Virus record (IMG/VR): IMGVR_UViG_3300010885_008007 | Span: 1-26,626 of that record | Length of the DNA: 26,626 nt | Reading direction: 5' to 3' (one strand) | From: a virus | Part shown: piece after piece, positions 1 through 6,680 of the stretch | How positions within the stretch are numbered: position 1 is the first letter of the stretch | How the letters are laid out: each line of letters begins with the position of its first letter | Translations under genes and position numbers: made by a program | The notes under the pieces: model-generated | Database searches by the model: none | Seen by the model: only the letters and a program-made list of their open reading frames with translations | Told to the model about the DNA's origin: nothing

Positions 1-675
1 AAACGACATTTCCCAATCGCCGGGCTGGACTATGCCTAACGCAATAGCGGTCATCAACATATCTTTGCCTTCGTTAATTGCCTTGTCAGCGGTTGAGGCA
101 ATAGAAGATCCCACTCGAGTCACTCCATTGATCTGCGCTGCTGATAAAGATTTATATGGCCGAAGGTGATGAACTCGGTAAGGCGCGTAATCTAATTGAG
201 CGGTGTGTGAGATCCAAGTAACGCCAGCGAACAAAGTTACTTCTCTTGCTAGTTGTTCTCCATATCCGCCGGTACAGTTCAAGATAGCGTCAGCCTCAAC
301 CTCAGATCCGTTACTTAACTCTACGCTTGACCGGTCAATACCAATCACGCGTTCAGTTATGTCTGGATTAAGTAAAGGTACGAGTGGGTCTACTAACCAC
401 CAATCTTTTTGCGCTTTAATCTCCGGGCTGCGCCAATTTGATACATAAGCCTCTTTTGATCCGGCTGCTCCCCAAGCGCTGTACCACTCCCACGATCTTT
501 CAAGATCGGCGCGTTCAGATTTACTGAACCAAGTAGGGCGAATAGTCGCCAAAGCGGATCGTGACGCAGCTTGTTCAGGTGCGTGGTCAATCAAAGTCAC
601 TTCCCAACCCTTGCTCCGGGCGATCCTTGTTGCTGATGATCCCGCGATCCCTGCCCCAATCACAATTAGTTTCAT
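1..675 (-). CDS. FAD-dependent amine/amino-acid oxidase-like protein, C-terminus beyond window
   Basis: The frame stays open for all 225 codons from ATG 675 to the window edge, so the C-terminus is missing. Residues 3-13 are a Rossmann beta strand followed by GAGIAG (GxGxxG), and about residue 28 an acidic residue ends the second strand (TLIDHAPE), the usual FAD ADP-binding layout. A second conserved patch, ADAILNCTGGYG near residues 128-139, resembles the conserved late strand of D-amino-acid-oxidase/MnmC-like flavoproteins. The start overlaps the stop of the upstream transferase gene (ATGA), so it is the last visible gene of the modification operon. In phage thymidine hypermodification, a flavoenzyme of this kind shortens an attached amino acid to an aminomethyl group; MnmC does the same chemistry on tRNA wobble uridine. 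The flavoprotein fold is well supported. The DNA-base role is inferred from neighbours. Confidence 0.82.
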   Translation of the reverse strand, partial: MKLIVIGAGIAGSSATRIARSKGWEVTLIDHAPEQAASRSALATIRPTWFSKSERADLERSWEWYSAWGAAGSKEAYVSNWRSPEIKAQKDWWLVDPLVPLLNPDITERVIGIDRSSVELSNGSEVEADAILNCTGGYGEQLAREVTLFAGVTWISHTAQLDYAPYRVHHLRPYKSLSAAQINGVTRVGSSIASTADKAINEGKDMLMTAIALGIVQPGDWEMSF

Positions 676-1550
676 CGCACCGCAATCTCTCGAGTTTGGC
701 TGTATACAGATTTACGGCTTTTGTCTATTCCTGTCCAACCGTTAAGTTCGCCTAAATAGTTATGAGGCAAAGTCTCGTATCTTGCCTTTAAAGCCCACTC
801 AGTCAGGTCAGAAGGAACGCGGTGTAATTGTTCTAACATTTCATCTATGTCTATGCCGACATAGTAACGCCCCTTTGTCATCGCATAGAAATCGCACAAC
901 GAGGTCTCGGCTGTCTCCATGCTGACTTGAGTAACTCTGCCTGTCAGGTATTTGACTACTTCGTTGCTAAGGTCATCAAGCTTCGTTATCTCGTCAGGAG
1001 AATTGCCCATAGGCAGACCCGGAAAAAATAAACCTAAGCCTTTGCGTGGCCCACTTGAGTTCGCATTACCCATGTCTGGCACTTCGAGATTGAACCCGTG
1101 GCTTTTGAGTAGGATCTCTGCCGTTTTGTAGGCAGCCCAACGCCCGTTACCGAACACAGTCGCTAACTCATCGTTGATCGTCTTCCAATTGACTATCGGA
1201 TCTTCTGAGGTACAGGCGCTATCTAGCCATGCGCCTAGACCGTCATGCTCATCTATCTTTCGGCACAAAGAGTCAAGGTGCTGAGCGAACTTTAATGTAG
1301 ATCTATGTGCCCGGCGAGGTTGTGCGATTGGTAGCTTGAGAGTCTCTTGATCCGGAACAGTAGGAACTGGATAAAGGCTAAACGCTTTAAGCGCTGACCC
1401 CATGTGATAGTAACCAACGAATAGAAATGTTAGCCACAATCCTTTATCTCTTTCTAACTGATCCGCAAACCATTTTAATACCGGATAAGCAGGATCCATG
1501 TCGCGTGATTGAGTTTGCGCTTCATGAAAATAAGCATAATCACTATTCAA
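672..1550 (-). CDS. Amino acid:DNA transferase-like protein (aGPT-pyrophosphorylase family)
   Basis: A 292-residue protein resembling the alpha-glutamyl/putrescinyl-thymine pyrophosphorylases, a DNA-glycosylase-related helical family that replaces an activated 5-hydroxymethyl pyrimidine substituent in DNA with an amine or amino acid. Visible blocks are FGNGRWAAYKTAE (about 133-145), DMGNANSSGPRKGLG (159-173) and a late block ETSLCDFYAMTKGRYY followed by GIDIDE (215-237). The family call comes from recall of these motifs plus context, not from an alignment. The start is TTG at 1550, 8 nt inside the dioxygenase gene, with AAGG about nine bases upstream; the alternative ATG (residue 18) has no clear ribosome site. 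It lies between a TET-like oxygenase and an FAD oxidase, as expected for a substituent-transfer step. No kinase for activating the hydroxymethyl group is in the window. Confidence 0.75.
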   Translation of the reverse strand: MNSDYAYFHEAQTQSRDMDPAYPVLKWFADQLERDKGLWLTFLFVGYYHMGSALKAFSLYPVPTVPDQETLKLPIAQPRRAHRSTLKFAQHLDSLCRKIDEHDGLGAWLDSACTSEDPIVNWKTINDELATVFGNGRWAAYKTAEILLKSHGFNLEVPDMGNANSSGPRKGLGLFFPGLPMGNSPDEITKLDDLSNEVVKYLTGRVTQVSMETAETSLCDFYAMTKGRYYVGIDIDEMLEQLHRVPSDLTEWALKARYETLPHNYLGELNGWTGIDKSRKSVYSQTREIAVR

Positions 1551-2430
1551 TCTTCTTTACCTTGCCAATTGTTGGCATATCTATCTCGCCTTTAAGCGCT
1601 CGCGCCATGTTGTCTTCTCGATTTGTTCGAGACTCTTTGCCTTTAGCCGTTTCTACTGCGTAAGTAAAACAATCTTTCATACCGCGCAAAGCATAATAAA
1701 CTATCGAATATCGGTAAGCGTCTTTGGTCTTTGGAGACATTGGAGTTACTCCGTGAACATATTTGTATCCGGCAAAGAAAGTCACCCAGCCGTCACGACA
1801 AGAACAAGTCAGATCGTACTCAGGCAAAGTGAGATACCCGCCAGACATATCTCTACGGATCACCGGCATCGCAGACCAAGTAGCGAAATTGAAGCCGTCT
1901 CGGTGATAAGGCAAAGTTGAAGACTTATTTACTACTCCGGAAGTCCAAAGCGCGTCATCTGTCATACGCCACTCATCAGATAATCCTGCGTTCTCAAGGT
2001 TTTTCTTATCGTTCTCGTATAGATCTGGAGCGAACTCTTTATAGAGCTGCGCAAACCTTTCAGCAAAAGCGATCAATACTGCGTGTTCGCTTGGCTGTTC
2101 TAACGCGAGGGTAGTTGGTCGGCAAGTCTCTCTGCGTTGGAATATCTTGCGTGGAGCCATTCCGAAAGTTCTTGATTTATTTTTGAGTCCACTTGATTGC
2201 CGGATTGTTTCACCGTAATTGATATTGAGAACTGCTGCTCGAAGAAGATTGACTTCTTGCTCCATTGGAAAATAGACAAATATGACTTCTTCTGTGTCTT
2301 CGTCAATCCAGATCCCTTCTTTATTACAAGTTGGTTCAAATTCTGGAACGGTAGTACCAACAAGTGCGCTTGCGTCTTCCTCGGTCATAACTCGTTTGAC
2401 TTTATAGACAGGTAACTCAGCTAAGTTCAT
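1543..2430 (-). CDS. TET/JBP-type 2-oxoglutarate/Fe(II) dioxygenase
   Basis: A 295-residue protein whose C-terminal half has the double-stranded beta-helix dioxygenase signature. H176 and D178 (LPYHRDGFNF) form the HxD pair, H226 (YVHGVTP) is the distal iron ligand, and R240 (AYRYSIVYY) is placed to bind 2-oxoglutarate. The sequence before HxD (SGVVNKSS) and the GGYLTLPEY strand match the TET/JBP nucleic-acid-modifying branch rather than prolyl hydroxylases. TET/JBP enzymes oxidise the methyl group of thymine or 5-methylcytosine within DNA. The N-terminal 150 residues are not recognised and could serve DNA binding. The start ATG overlaps the ParB-like gene by 14 nt, and the transferase gene overlaps its end. 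No DNA methyltransferase is visible in the window, so the substrate base is undetermined. Confidence 0.85.
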   Translation of the reverse strand: MNLAELPVYKVKRVMTEEDASALVGTTVPEFEPTCNKEGIWIDEDTEEVIFVYFPMEQEVNLLRAAVLNINYGETIRQSSGLKNKSRTFGMAPRKIFQRRETCRPTTLALEQPSEHAVLIAFAERFAQLYKEFAPDLYENDKKNLENAGLSDEWRMTDDALWTSGVVNKSSTLPYHRDGFNFATWSAMPVIRRDMSGGYLTLPEYDLTCSCRDGWVTFFAGYKYVHGVTPMSPKTKDAYRYSIVYYALRGMKDCFTYAVETAKGKESRTNREDNMARALKGEIDMPTIGKVKKIE

Positions 2431-3091
2431 TAACGGGTCTTTTCTCTCCTACGGCATTCTCCACAAGGCTCAATACCGCGTCAGAGTTGCTCGTAATATT
2501 ATTGGCTGTTCGATATTGGATTAGTTTATCAATCAACCATACATAAGTATCGTTGTCATAGTCCATCATCAACATACGCGTAGCCTTTTGAGCATAGCGT
2601 TCCGCATAATCTCCCAAAGTTGGAATGAAATGGACTCCGCTTTGCCCGGTATCTCCTACCTCTACTGAGGTGAAATAAGTTTGATCTGATAGAACAGGCA
2701 TTGTAGCTTCGTTCATCACCGCTAAGAGGCTGTCGTATTCCTCGAAGGTGTAGCCAGTTCCGTCTAACTCAGGCAAAGCCTCGAGAAGTTCTGCTAATTG
2801 TTTGTTGTCGTATGTTCCATTATCACTAGAACGATTATCAATAGCCACGATCTTTGCTGCGGTTATGTCGTCTACATGGACATAAACAACATCTATGTAA
2901 TCCCAGCCTAAAGTCTCCGCAGCTTGGTAAGTGTGGTTGCCGGCTAGGATTTCTCCGGTGTTGGCATTGACCGTAATAGGTTTATATTGACCATAACGCT
3001 TTAGCGAGTCAGCAATTAGATCTACATTACCTTTACGCGGGTTGTTCCGATATAACTTGAGGTCGCCTAGTAGTACCTGTTTGATCTCCAT
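2417..3091 (-). CDS. ParB/Srx-like nuclease-domain protein
   Basis: A 224-residue protein. The N-terminal 100 residues have the ParB/sulfiredoxin pattern: NNPRKGNVDLIADSLKRYG (about 16-34), KPITVN, then the box GEILAGNHTYQAAE (46-59) in place of the usual GERR motif, followed by acidic IAIDNRSSD-type sequence near 86-95. Such domains in phages may be nucleases, NTP-using switches or DNA-binding specificity subunits. They recur beside DNA base-modification enzymes. The remaining 120 residues have no recognised domain. The start is well defined by AGGAGG six bases before ATG 3091, and the downstream dioxygenase start lies within the 3' end of this gene, so the two are likely translationally coupled. 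Whether it cuts DNA or guides the modification enzymes is not decided by sequence. Confidence 0.75.
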   Translation of the reverse strand: MEIKQVLLGDLKLYRNNPRKGNVDLIADSLKRYGQYKPITVNANTGEILAGNHTYQAAETLGWDYIDVVYVHVDDITAAKIVAIDNRSSDNGTYDNKQLAELLEALPELDGTGYTFEEYDSLLAVMNEATMPVLSDQTYFTSVEVGDTGQSGVHFIPTLGDYAERYAQKATRMLMMDYDNDTYVWLIDKLIQYRTANNITSNSDAVLSLVENAVGEKRPVNELS

Positions 3092-3108
3092 ATTGCCTCC
3101 TAAATAGA

Positions 3109-3288
3109 TTATTTCATTGTGAGTTGTAGTCGAGCGTCTAACAAGTCATCTAAACTGTCCAGCAGTAGCGTTCTTTTCTGATGAGTCAGCCGATTGCCGT
3201 AACGATCTTGGAGAAGCTCTCGCAGGTGCGCCAAAGCTTCATCTATCTCTGCGATAGTTACTATCTCAATATCGGCCACAATAGTCAT
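3109..3288 (-). CDS. Small helical protein, unknown function
   Basis: About 59 residues, predicted mostly helical from its leucine/aspartate-rich pattern (DEALAHLRELLQ, LLLDSLDDLLDARLQ). No family recognised. ATG 3288 is used here; a TTG two codons upstream is possible. Neither has a good ribosome site, and the upstream HTH gene ends only a few bases before, so translation probably depends on coupling. It sits between the HTH gene and the ParB-like gene. Confidence 0.55.
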   Translation of the reverse strand: MTIVADIEIVTIAEIDEALAHLRELLQDRYGNRLTHQKRTLLLDSLDDLLDARLQLTMK

Positions 3289-3297
3289 AGTCAAATA

Positions 3298-3510
3298 CTA
3301 CGATTTGTTACGGGTTTCTCGTTTAATTCCGTAAGCGATAACTTCTGCTTCCCGATAATAAACATTACGGCCTAATTTCTTGACCCAAACGAGAGTCTTT
3401 CGGCTTTGGATCTGACGCAAATTATTCATATTGATCCCAAGATGCTGCGCTACTTCCGCAGAACTCATCAAGCCTTCTTCTTTTCCTAAAGGAACTTCTG
3501 AGATCACCAA
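3298..3510 (-). CDS. Excisionase/MerR-like helix-turn-helix protein
   Basis: A 70-residue protein with a winged helix-turn-helix of the excisionase/MerR N-terminal type: LMSSAEVAQHLGINMNNLRQIQ (about residues 14-35) followed by a wing-like VKKLGRNVYYREAEVIAYG. A small DNA-binding protein or regulator is the reasonable role; there is no integrase nearby to suggest true excisionase work. Start is uncertain: TTG 3510 has GGAGGAGG about seven bases upstream, GTG 3507 makes a GTGA overlap with the SSB stop, and ATG 3468 directly precedes the HTH. Confidence 0.7.
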   Translation of the reverse strand: MVISEVPLGKEEGLMSSAEVAQHLGINMNNLRQIQSRKTLVWVKKLGRNVYYREAEVIAYGIKRETRNKS

Positions 3511-3875
3511 GGCGCTACCTCCTCCTGCTGTCGAGGCTGAGCCTTTTTGCCTTCTTTAGGTATCACATAGATCTCAGCAGCGTTAATTTCAAGATTGGTC
3601 TTTTCCACGCCTTCTTTGTTCGTGTAGGTGGATTGCTTCCAAGATCCCACTACGAATACTTTGTCGCCTTTGCTCACTTGATCCACCAATTGTTCGGCTT
3701 TGTCTCCAAACTGGACTACGCGAAACCACATCGTGTCGCCGTCAATCCATTGTTCGCCTTGTTTTGTTCGTGGCGTGTAAGCGAGGCTGAATGTCGCCCA
3801 AGCTTTGTCTGCTTTTGAAAACTTTAGTTCTGGATCTGATCCGACATTACCTTTGATCTGAATTGGAATACTCAT
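3504..3875 (-). CDS. ssb: Single-stranded DNA-binding protein
   Basis: A 123-residue OB-fold SSB. The start MSIPIQIKGNVGSDPELKFS matches the bacterial SSB N-terminus, followed by TFSLAYTPR, TMWFRVVQFGDKAEQL and KGDKVFVVGSWKQSTY, the normal strand order. A short tail ends EEVAPW, resembling the acidic hydrophobic-tipped tail that recruits partner proteins. It coats single-stranded DNA during replication and recombination. Its ATG overlaps the HNH gene stop (ATGA), placing it in the same leftward operon. Confidence 0.93.
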   Translation of the reverse strand: MSIPIQIKGNVGSDPELKFSKADKAWATFSLAYTPRTKQGEQWIDGDTMWFRVVQFGDKAEQLVDQVSKGDKVFVVGSWKQSTYTNKEGVEKTNLEINAAEIYVIPKEGKKAQPRQQEEVAPW

Positions 3876-4204
3876 TTACCTTCTCCTAGCGTTGTAATAG
3901 AACCGTCATTGTGTAGTAATACGAAAAAAGAATTATGGTAAAGCATGGGTTGTTCTTCGGGATCTTTCCACGAAGGAGTCATCCAGCCTTTATCCTCAGC
4001 CTTCTCCGGATTGAGATGAATACTATCGGTGTTTAGATTATGGCAACCGTGATGTACCCGTATCAAATTAGCCGGCGTGTCTTTACCGCCCCGGCTTTTT
4101 AACTTCCTATGGTGTAAGGCCATAGACTCAGTAGCCGTACCACCGCAGCTTTCGCAGTAGTAGCCAGCCCTTAGCTCGACTATCTTGACTATCGCCTTAT
4201 CCAT
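3872..4204 (-). CDS. HNH endonuclease-like protein
   Basis: A 110-residue protein with an HNH core: zinc-knuckle CESC (17-20), LHHRKLKSRGGKD (H31-H32), N46 and HHGCHN (51-56). These provide the metal and catalytic residues of a beta-beta-alpha-metal nuclease. The C-terminal 50 residues are unrecognised. It is embedded in the early operon beside ssb, not next to a terminase, so a DNA metabolism or free-standing homing-like role is more likely than packaging. No sign of an intron. Confidence 0.85.
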   Translation of the reverse strand: MDKAIVKIVELRAGYYCESCGGTATESMALHHRKLKSRGGKDTPANLIRVHHGCHNLNTDSIHLNPEKAEDKGWMTPSWKDPEEQPMLYHNSFFVLLHNDGSITTLGEGK

Positions 4205-4222
4205 AAGCGCATAGTAATCTAT

Positions 4223-4309
4223 TTATTCGTCTTCGTCATCTTCCCACTCCGGCGGAGTCGAAGTCGGTGAGACCCAAACGCCCGGCGGAACTATCTCAAT
4301 AATACTCAT
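4223..4309 (-). CDS. Acidic 28-residue micro-protein
   Basis: A short open frame of 28 residues beginning MSIIEIVPPGVWV and ending PPEWEDDEDE. Its ATG shares a base with the stop of the upstream lysozyme-like gene (TGATG), a typical coupling arrangement. No homologue recognised. Support comes from the exact overlap and from filling the otherwise empty gap before the HNH gene. Confidence 0.5.
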   Translation of the reverse strand: MSIIEIVPPGVWVSPTSTPPEWEDDEDE

Positions 4310-4605
4310 CAGTACCATTTCCTAATCTGCCAAAACGCCCACGCCCGGCAGGGAGTGGAATAACGGTGCTTAATATACTTGATCCCAAGGTCAATCTGCT
4401 TTGTGTGTGGCAGCAAAGGATCAAGTCCAAGGATCTGAGGAATACCTCCTGCGTGTTTGCCATTGACCTTGATTGGATTAAAGGCGCGTGGGTTCCAGCC
4501 AGACTCTTTGCCCCAAAGCTGCGCCAGACAGGAGAATTGTTTGGTCAAAGGCCATTCAGCCGTTACGAGTTTAAGCGCGTAGGCTTTCGGAGTCATCGCC
4601 AGCAT
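4309..4605 (-). CDS. Lysozyme/transglycosylase-like cell-wall enzyme, start unresolved
   Basis: The 98 residues from ATG 4605 contain a compact transglycosylase-like domain of the type seen in actinobacterial secreted proteins: CLAQLWGKESGWNP with the likely catalytic glutamate, GGIPQILG, TKQIDLGIKYIKHRYSTPC and AWAFWQIRKWY. It would cleave peptidoglycan. ATG 4605 has no ribosome site. The same frame continues upstream to TAA 4714-4716 and encodes what looks like a signal peptide (KFAQILLAAVLTVGFVALP, then AEAEA), but that stretch contains no ATG, GTG or TTG. The true start is therefore unclear. It lies far from the lysis genes, among early genes. Confidence 0.78.
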   Translation of the reverse strand: MLAMTPKAYALKLVTAEWPLTKQFSCLAQLWGKESGWNPRAFNPIKVNGKHAGGIPQILGLDPLLPHTKQIDLGIKYIKHRYSTPCRAWAFWQIRKWY

Positions 4606-4713
4606 TCTTTGTTCGTAGTTTGCTTTTGGAGCTTCGGCCTCAGCGTGAGGGAGCGCTACAAATCCTACCGTTAAGACGGCTGCTAAGAGGATCTGCGCGA
4701 ACTTGCTAACCCG

Positions 4714-4803
4714 TTACTCGTTCTGCCCCTTTTTACAAGCTTCGCAGAGTTGTTCCCCATAATGCCAAGCGCCAAAGGCGCAGCGGGATATTAGATTGTC
4801 CAT
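4714..4803 (-). CDS. 29-residue CxxC micro-protein
   Basis: A 29-codon frame beginning MDNLISRC and ending LCEACKKGQNE. C8, H14 and the CEAC pair could bind one zinc. AGAGGA lies about eight bases before ATG 4803. Its TAA stop is in frame with the hydrophobic leader of the following lysozyme-like gene. Function unknown. Confidence 0.55.
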   Translation of the reverse strand: MDNLISRCAFGAWHYGEQLCEACKKGQNE

Positions 4804-4841
4804 TTTCTTTTCCTCTCGGTTGGTAATGGAACGGGATTATT

Positions 4842-5048
4842 CTACCCTTTAACCGGAACGAACGCCGGGTGATAAAAAGTCTTAATGTGCGCTTGACCGT
4901 TAGGCTCAGTAAGCGTAATTATTCTTTCTTTACAAAATGTGCCGTGATCTATAAATTTGTCAAACGAATGAACTGCCTTTACCGCGTCATCGTAATCTTG
5001 TCGCCAAGCTTCTTTACCGTCTGCCATAACTACAATTGTGTATTTCAT
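4842..5048 (-). CDS. Hypothetical protein, 68 residues
   Basis: Begins MKYTIVVMADGKEAWRQDY. Start 5048 was chosen because GGAGGA lies seven bases upstream and the ATG overlaps the stop of the preceding gene (ATGA); the longer frame to 5084 has no ribosome site. The predicted structure is mixed alpha/beta with no recognised domain. It belongs to the run of coupled small genes. Confidence 0.7.
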   Translation of the reverse strand: MKYTIVVMADGKEAWRQDYDDAVKAVHSFDKFIDHGTFCKERIITLTEPNGQAHIKTFYHPAFVPVKG

Positions 5049-5254
5049 TCTCGCTCCTCCGTATAGGTATATGTGTGCTGACATTTCTTACATTCGATCT
5101 CTTGTTCTATGTTGCCCCAATCGTCTGTCTCGAGGTCTACCTCAAACACAGAGTCACAGGATCGCTTAACATCTATACAATCCCAGCAACGCTCCAAACA
5201 CACGATCTCTCGCGTTACCGTCTCTGAATAAATCCCTGACCCTTTCATGCTCAT
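5045..5254 (-). CDS. Small zinc-ribbon-like protein
   Basis: A 69-residue protein with C19, C23, C26 and C33 in the first half and an IECKKCQHTY knuckle near residues 54-62, consistent with a treble-clef or zinc-ribbon fold. Its ATG shares a base with the stop of the upstream 35-residue gene (TGATG). No family or function recognised. Confidence 0.65.
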   Translation of the reverse strand: MSMKGSGIYSETVTREIVCLERCWDCIDVKRSCDSVFEVDLETDDWGNIEQEIECKKCQHTYTYTEERE

Positions 5255-5361
5255 CAGATATCACCCTGACAAACTTCGCATAATTTCCAATCGAGCAATC
5301 TGATCATCTCGTCAGGATCAACTTTGTCTTCGCAACGCGTACACATTTCCAGATCGCTCAT
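5254..5361 (-). CDS. 35-residue CxxC/CxxC micro-protein
   Basis: A 35-codon frame beginning MSDLEMCTRCEDK and ending LCEVCQGDI. Two CxxC knuckles 17 residues apart would form one zinc ribbon. It is bounded exactly by ATGA with the upstream gene and TGATG with the downstream one. Function unknown. Confidence 0.65.
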   Translation of the reverse strand: MSDLEMCTRCEDKVDPDEMIRLLDWKLCEVCQGDI

Positions 5362-5612
5362 CCTAGAAGCTCGTACATCATCTCGTTGAGCGCCTTGTAA
5401 TCCAATTTTGCCGAGATCCAATTTATGCGATCTGGAGTCTTTTGATGTTCTAGGCCGGAGTCTTCACAGAAATCTATATAAGGTCTCTTGCCTGTATAGC
5501 CTTTCATGAACGCTACTGCCCCGGTATAGAGACCGTAATCATTGTTCAAAGTTAGCGACACATTCCATGTCGCGTAGTTCTTCCAGCCTGAGTATTCTTC
5601 TTCCTTAGTCAT
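5358..5612 (-). CDS. DUF7249-like phage protein
   Basis: An 84-residue protein starting MTKEEEYSGWKNYATWNVSL and continuing LNNDYGLY. The GWKNYATWNV block recurs in many phage early regions; I associate it with DUF7249, from memory. The C-terminus (YKALNEMMYELL) is helical. AAGGAAGG precedes ATG 5612. No biochemical role is known to me. Confidence 0.72.
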   Translation of the reverse strand: MTKEEEYSGWKNYATWNVSLTLNNDYGLYTGAVAFMKGYTGKRPYIDFCEDSGLEHQKTPDRINWISAKLDYKALNEMMYELLG

Positions 5613-5751
5613 CGCTGCCTTCCTTCCGTATCCGTTGATAGATTAAATGCGTACACCATTCACACTCATAAATAGCTTGGTTGTCCGAGGTCAAATAAAT
5701 AATTAACTGATTGATCAATCCGCCTCGAGATCCGCACCAAAAACATTTCAC
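5605..5751 (-). CDS. 48-residue zinc-ribbon-like protein with GTG start
   Basis: Starts VKCFWCGSRGG and later has YECEWCTHLIYQR, giving two CxxC knuckles 24 residues apart, a compact zinc-ribbon pattern. GTG 5751 overlaps the preceding stop as GTGA, and its end overlaps the next gene by eight bases. The end of this gene contains that gene's ribosome site. Function unknown. Confidence 0.62.
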   Translation of the reverse strand: MKCFWCGSRGGLINQLIIYLTSDNQAIYECEWCTHLIYQRIRKEGSDD

Positions 5752-5939
5752 GAGTGAGCCTTTACCACGCTAACTGTTTGTGCTTGTATGCCGTATATCC
5801 GTAACGCGTCATCAAGATCTAGCGTTAGGCGGATCTTAGCAAGCGCCTGAACATAAGAGAGCTGCGACCCTCTCGGAGCTTCGGCGTATTTATTTAGATC
5901 CTCCGGCAGATCTACTTCCACTATGGCTTTGAACTTCAT
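5748..5939 (-). CDS. Hypothetical protein, 63 residues
   Basis: Begins MKFKAIVEVDLPEDLNKYAE. Start 5939 has GGGGAGG seven bases upstream and overlaps the preceding stop as TAATG; the extension to a GTG at 5954 is not needed. Strand-helix-strand pattern; no domain recognised. Confidence 0.68.
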   Translation of the reverse strand: MKFKAIVEVDLPEDLNKYAEAPRGSQLSYVQALAKIRLTLDLDDALRIYGIQAQTVSVVKAHS

Positions 5940-6085
5940 TATTTGCCTCCCCACATCTGCGCCAATTCATGCGCTGTGATCTGACGATTGGCCTCCGGTG
6001 AGATTGCCCAGCACTCGAGGCATAGGCCACCGGGAAATATCGCTAAACGATCTACTTGTGACTTACATTGTGTACAGATCTCCAT
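5939..6085 (-). CDS. 48-residue zinc-ribbon-like protein
   Basis: Begins MEICTQCKSQVDRL with a second knuckle LCLECWA, giving CxxC-x14-CxxC, then a helical tail (ITAHELAQMWGGK). AGGAGG precedes ATG 6085. The stop TAA directly overlaps the next ATG. Probably a structural zinc ribbon; partner unknown. Confidence 0.65.
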   Translation of the reverse strand: MEICTQCKSQVDRLAIFPGGLCLECWAISPEANRQITAHELAQMWGGK

Positions 6086-6232
6086 TTATTTGCCTCCTAA
6101 TACGCACTCGGTCATTGATCCCCAGCAATAGTGGTCGCCAACCCACCAGATATTGCCGGTAATCTTGAACCCGGCGTAGATTGCTAACACGATAAATACT
6201 GCTCGAACTCTCTTGCCTCGCTTTGTAATCAT
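6086..6232 (-). CDS. Small single-span membrane-like protein
   Basis: 48 residues beginning MITKRGKRVRAVFIVLAIYA. A basic N-terminus followed by about 15 hydrophobic residues suggests one membrane segment with the N-terminus inside. The TAA abuts the ATG of the next gene, and GGAAGG precedes its own ATG. No family recognised. Confidence 0.58.
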   Translation of the reverse strand: MITKRGKRVRAVFIVLAIYAGFKITGNIWWVGDHYCWGSMTECVLGGK

Positions 6233-6351
6233 TTCGTTACCTTCCTCTTAATATTCAGATAAATCATTTTGGGTTGGAGGTCAATTGGGTTAATAAAAAT
6301 CCCATATTTATCGTGAATTATTTTTGTGACCTTGAACAATATCTTGAGCAT
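6229..6351 (-). CDS. Basic 40-residue micro-protein
   Basis: A lysine/isoleucine-rich peptide beginning MLKILFKVTKIIHDKYG and ending IKRKVTK. It is flanked by TAATG with the upstream gene and ATGA with the downstream gene, which is the main support. Function unknown. Confidence 0.5.
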   Translation of the reverse strand: MLKILFKVTKIIHDKYGIFINPIDLQPKMIYLNIKRKVTK

Positions 6352-6680
6352 TAGATCGCTTCCCAAGTCCACTCAGATCCGTCAAACAAATAGACAAACT
6401 CGAGGCCAGCATTTCCAGCCCAATCAATCCATTCTGCTTTACTAGACCAAACGGCAGCTTGAGTGTTCTCCCCGCGCCAAGAGTTATAGAACCGGCTCTC
6501 CTCGATAGTCGAAGCTAGAAAAGAACAATCGTGTTGGGCGATAATCTCTTTGGCTCGGTCAATAGTCGCGTAAGCGCTCTTGAGTAATTCGCCCATATAA
6601 CTTGGGTAGCCGTCTGAGTGGCAATAGATAGATTTAATCTGATTGTCTTCGAGGATCGCAATAGAGCTTCGGGTACTCAT
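6351..6680 (-). CDS. Phage protein with MSTRSSIAIL-type N-terminus
   Basis: 109 residues beginning MSTRSSIAILEDNQIKSIYC, then HSDGYPSYMGELL. This opening (a strand, then YCHSDGYP and a helix) recurs in hypothetical phage proteins. Tryptophan-rich C-terminus (FDGSEWTWEAI). Start 6680 is supported by GAAGG and by TAATG overlap; the longer frame to 6713 lies inside the preceding gene. Biochemical role unknown. Confidence 0.72.
   Translation of the reverse strand: MSTRSSIAILEDNQIKSIYCHSDGYPSYMGELLKSAYATIDRAKEIIAQHDCSFLASTIEESRFYNSWRGENTQAAVWSSKAEWIDWAGNAGLEFVYLFDGSEWTWEAI

Noticed and set aside
203-590. Open frames on both strands within the first 600 bases
   Set aside because: The uninterrupted flavoprotein frame on the minus strand explains this region; the others are shadows.
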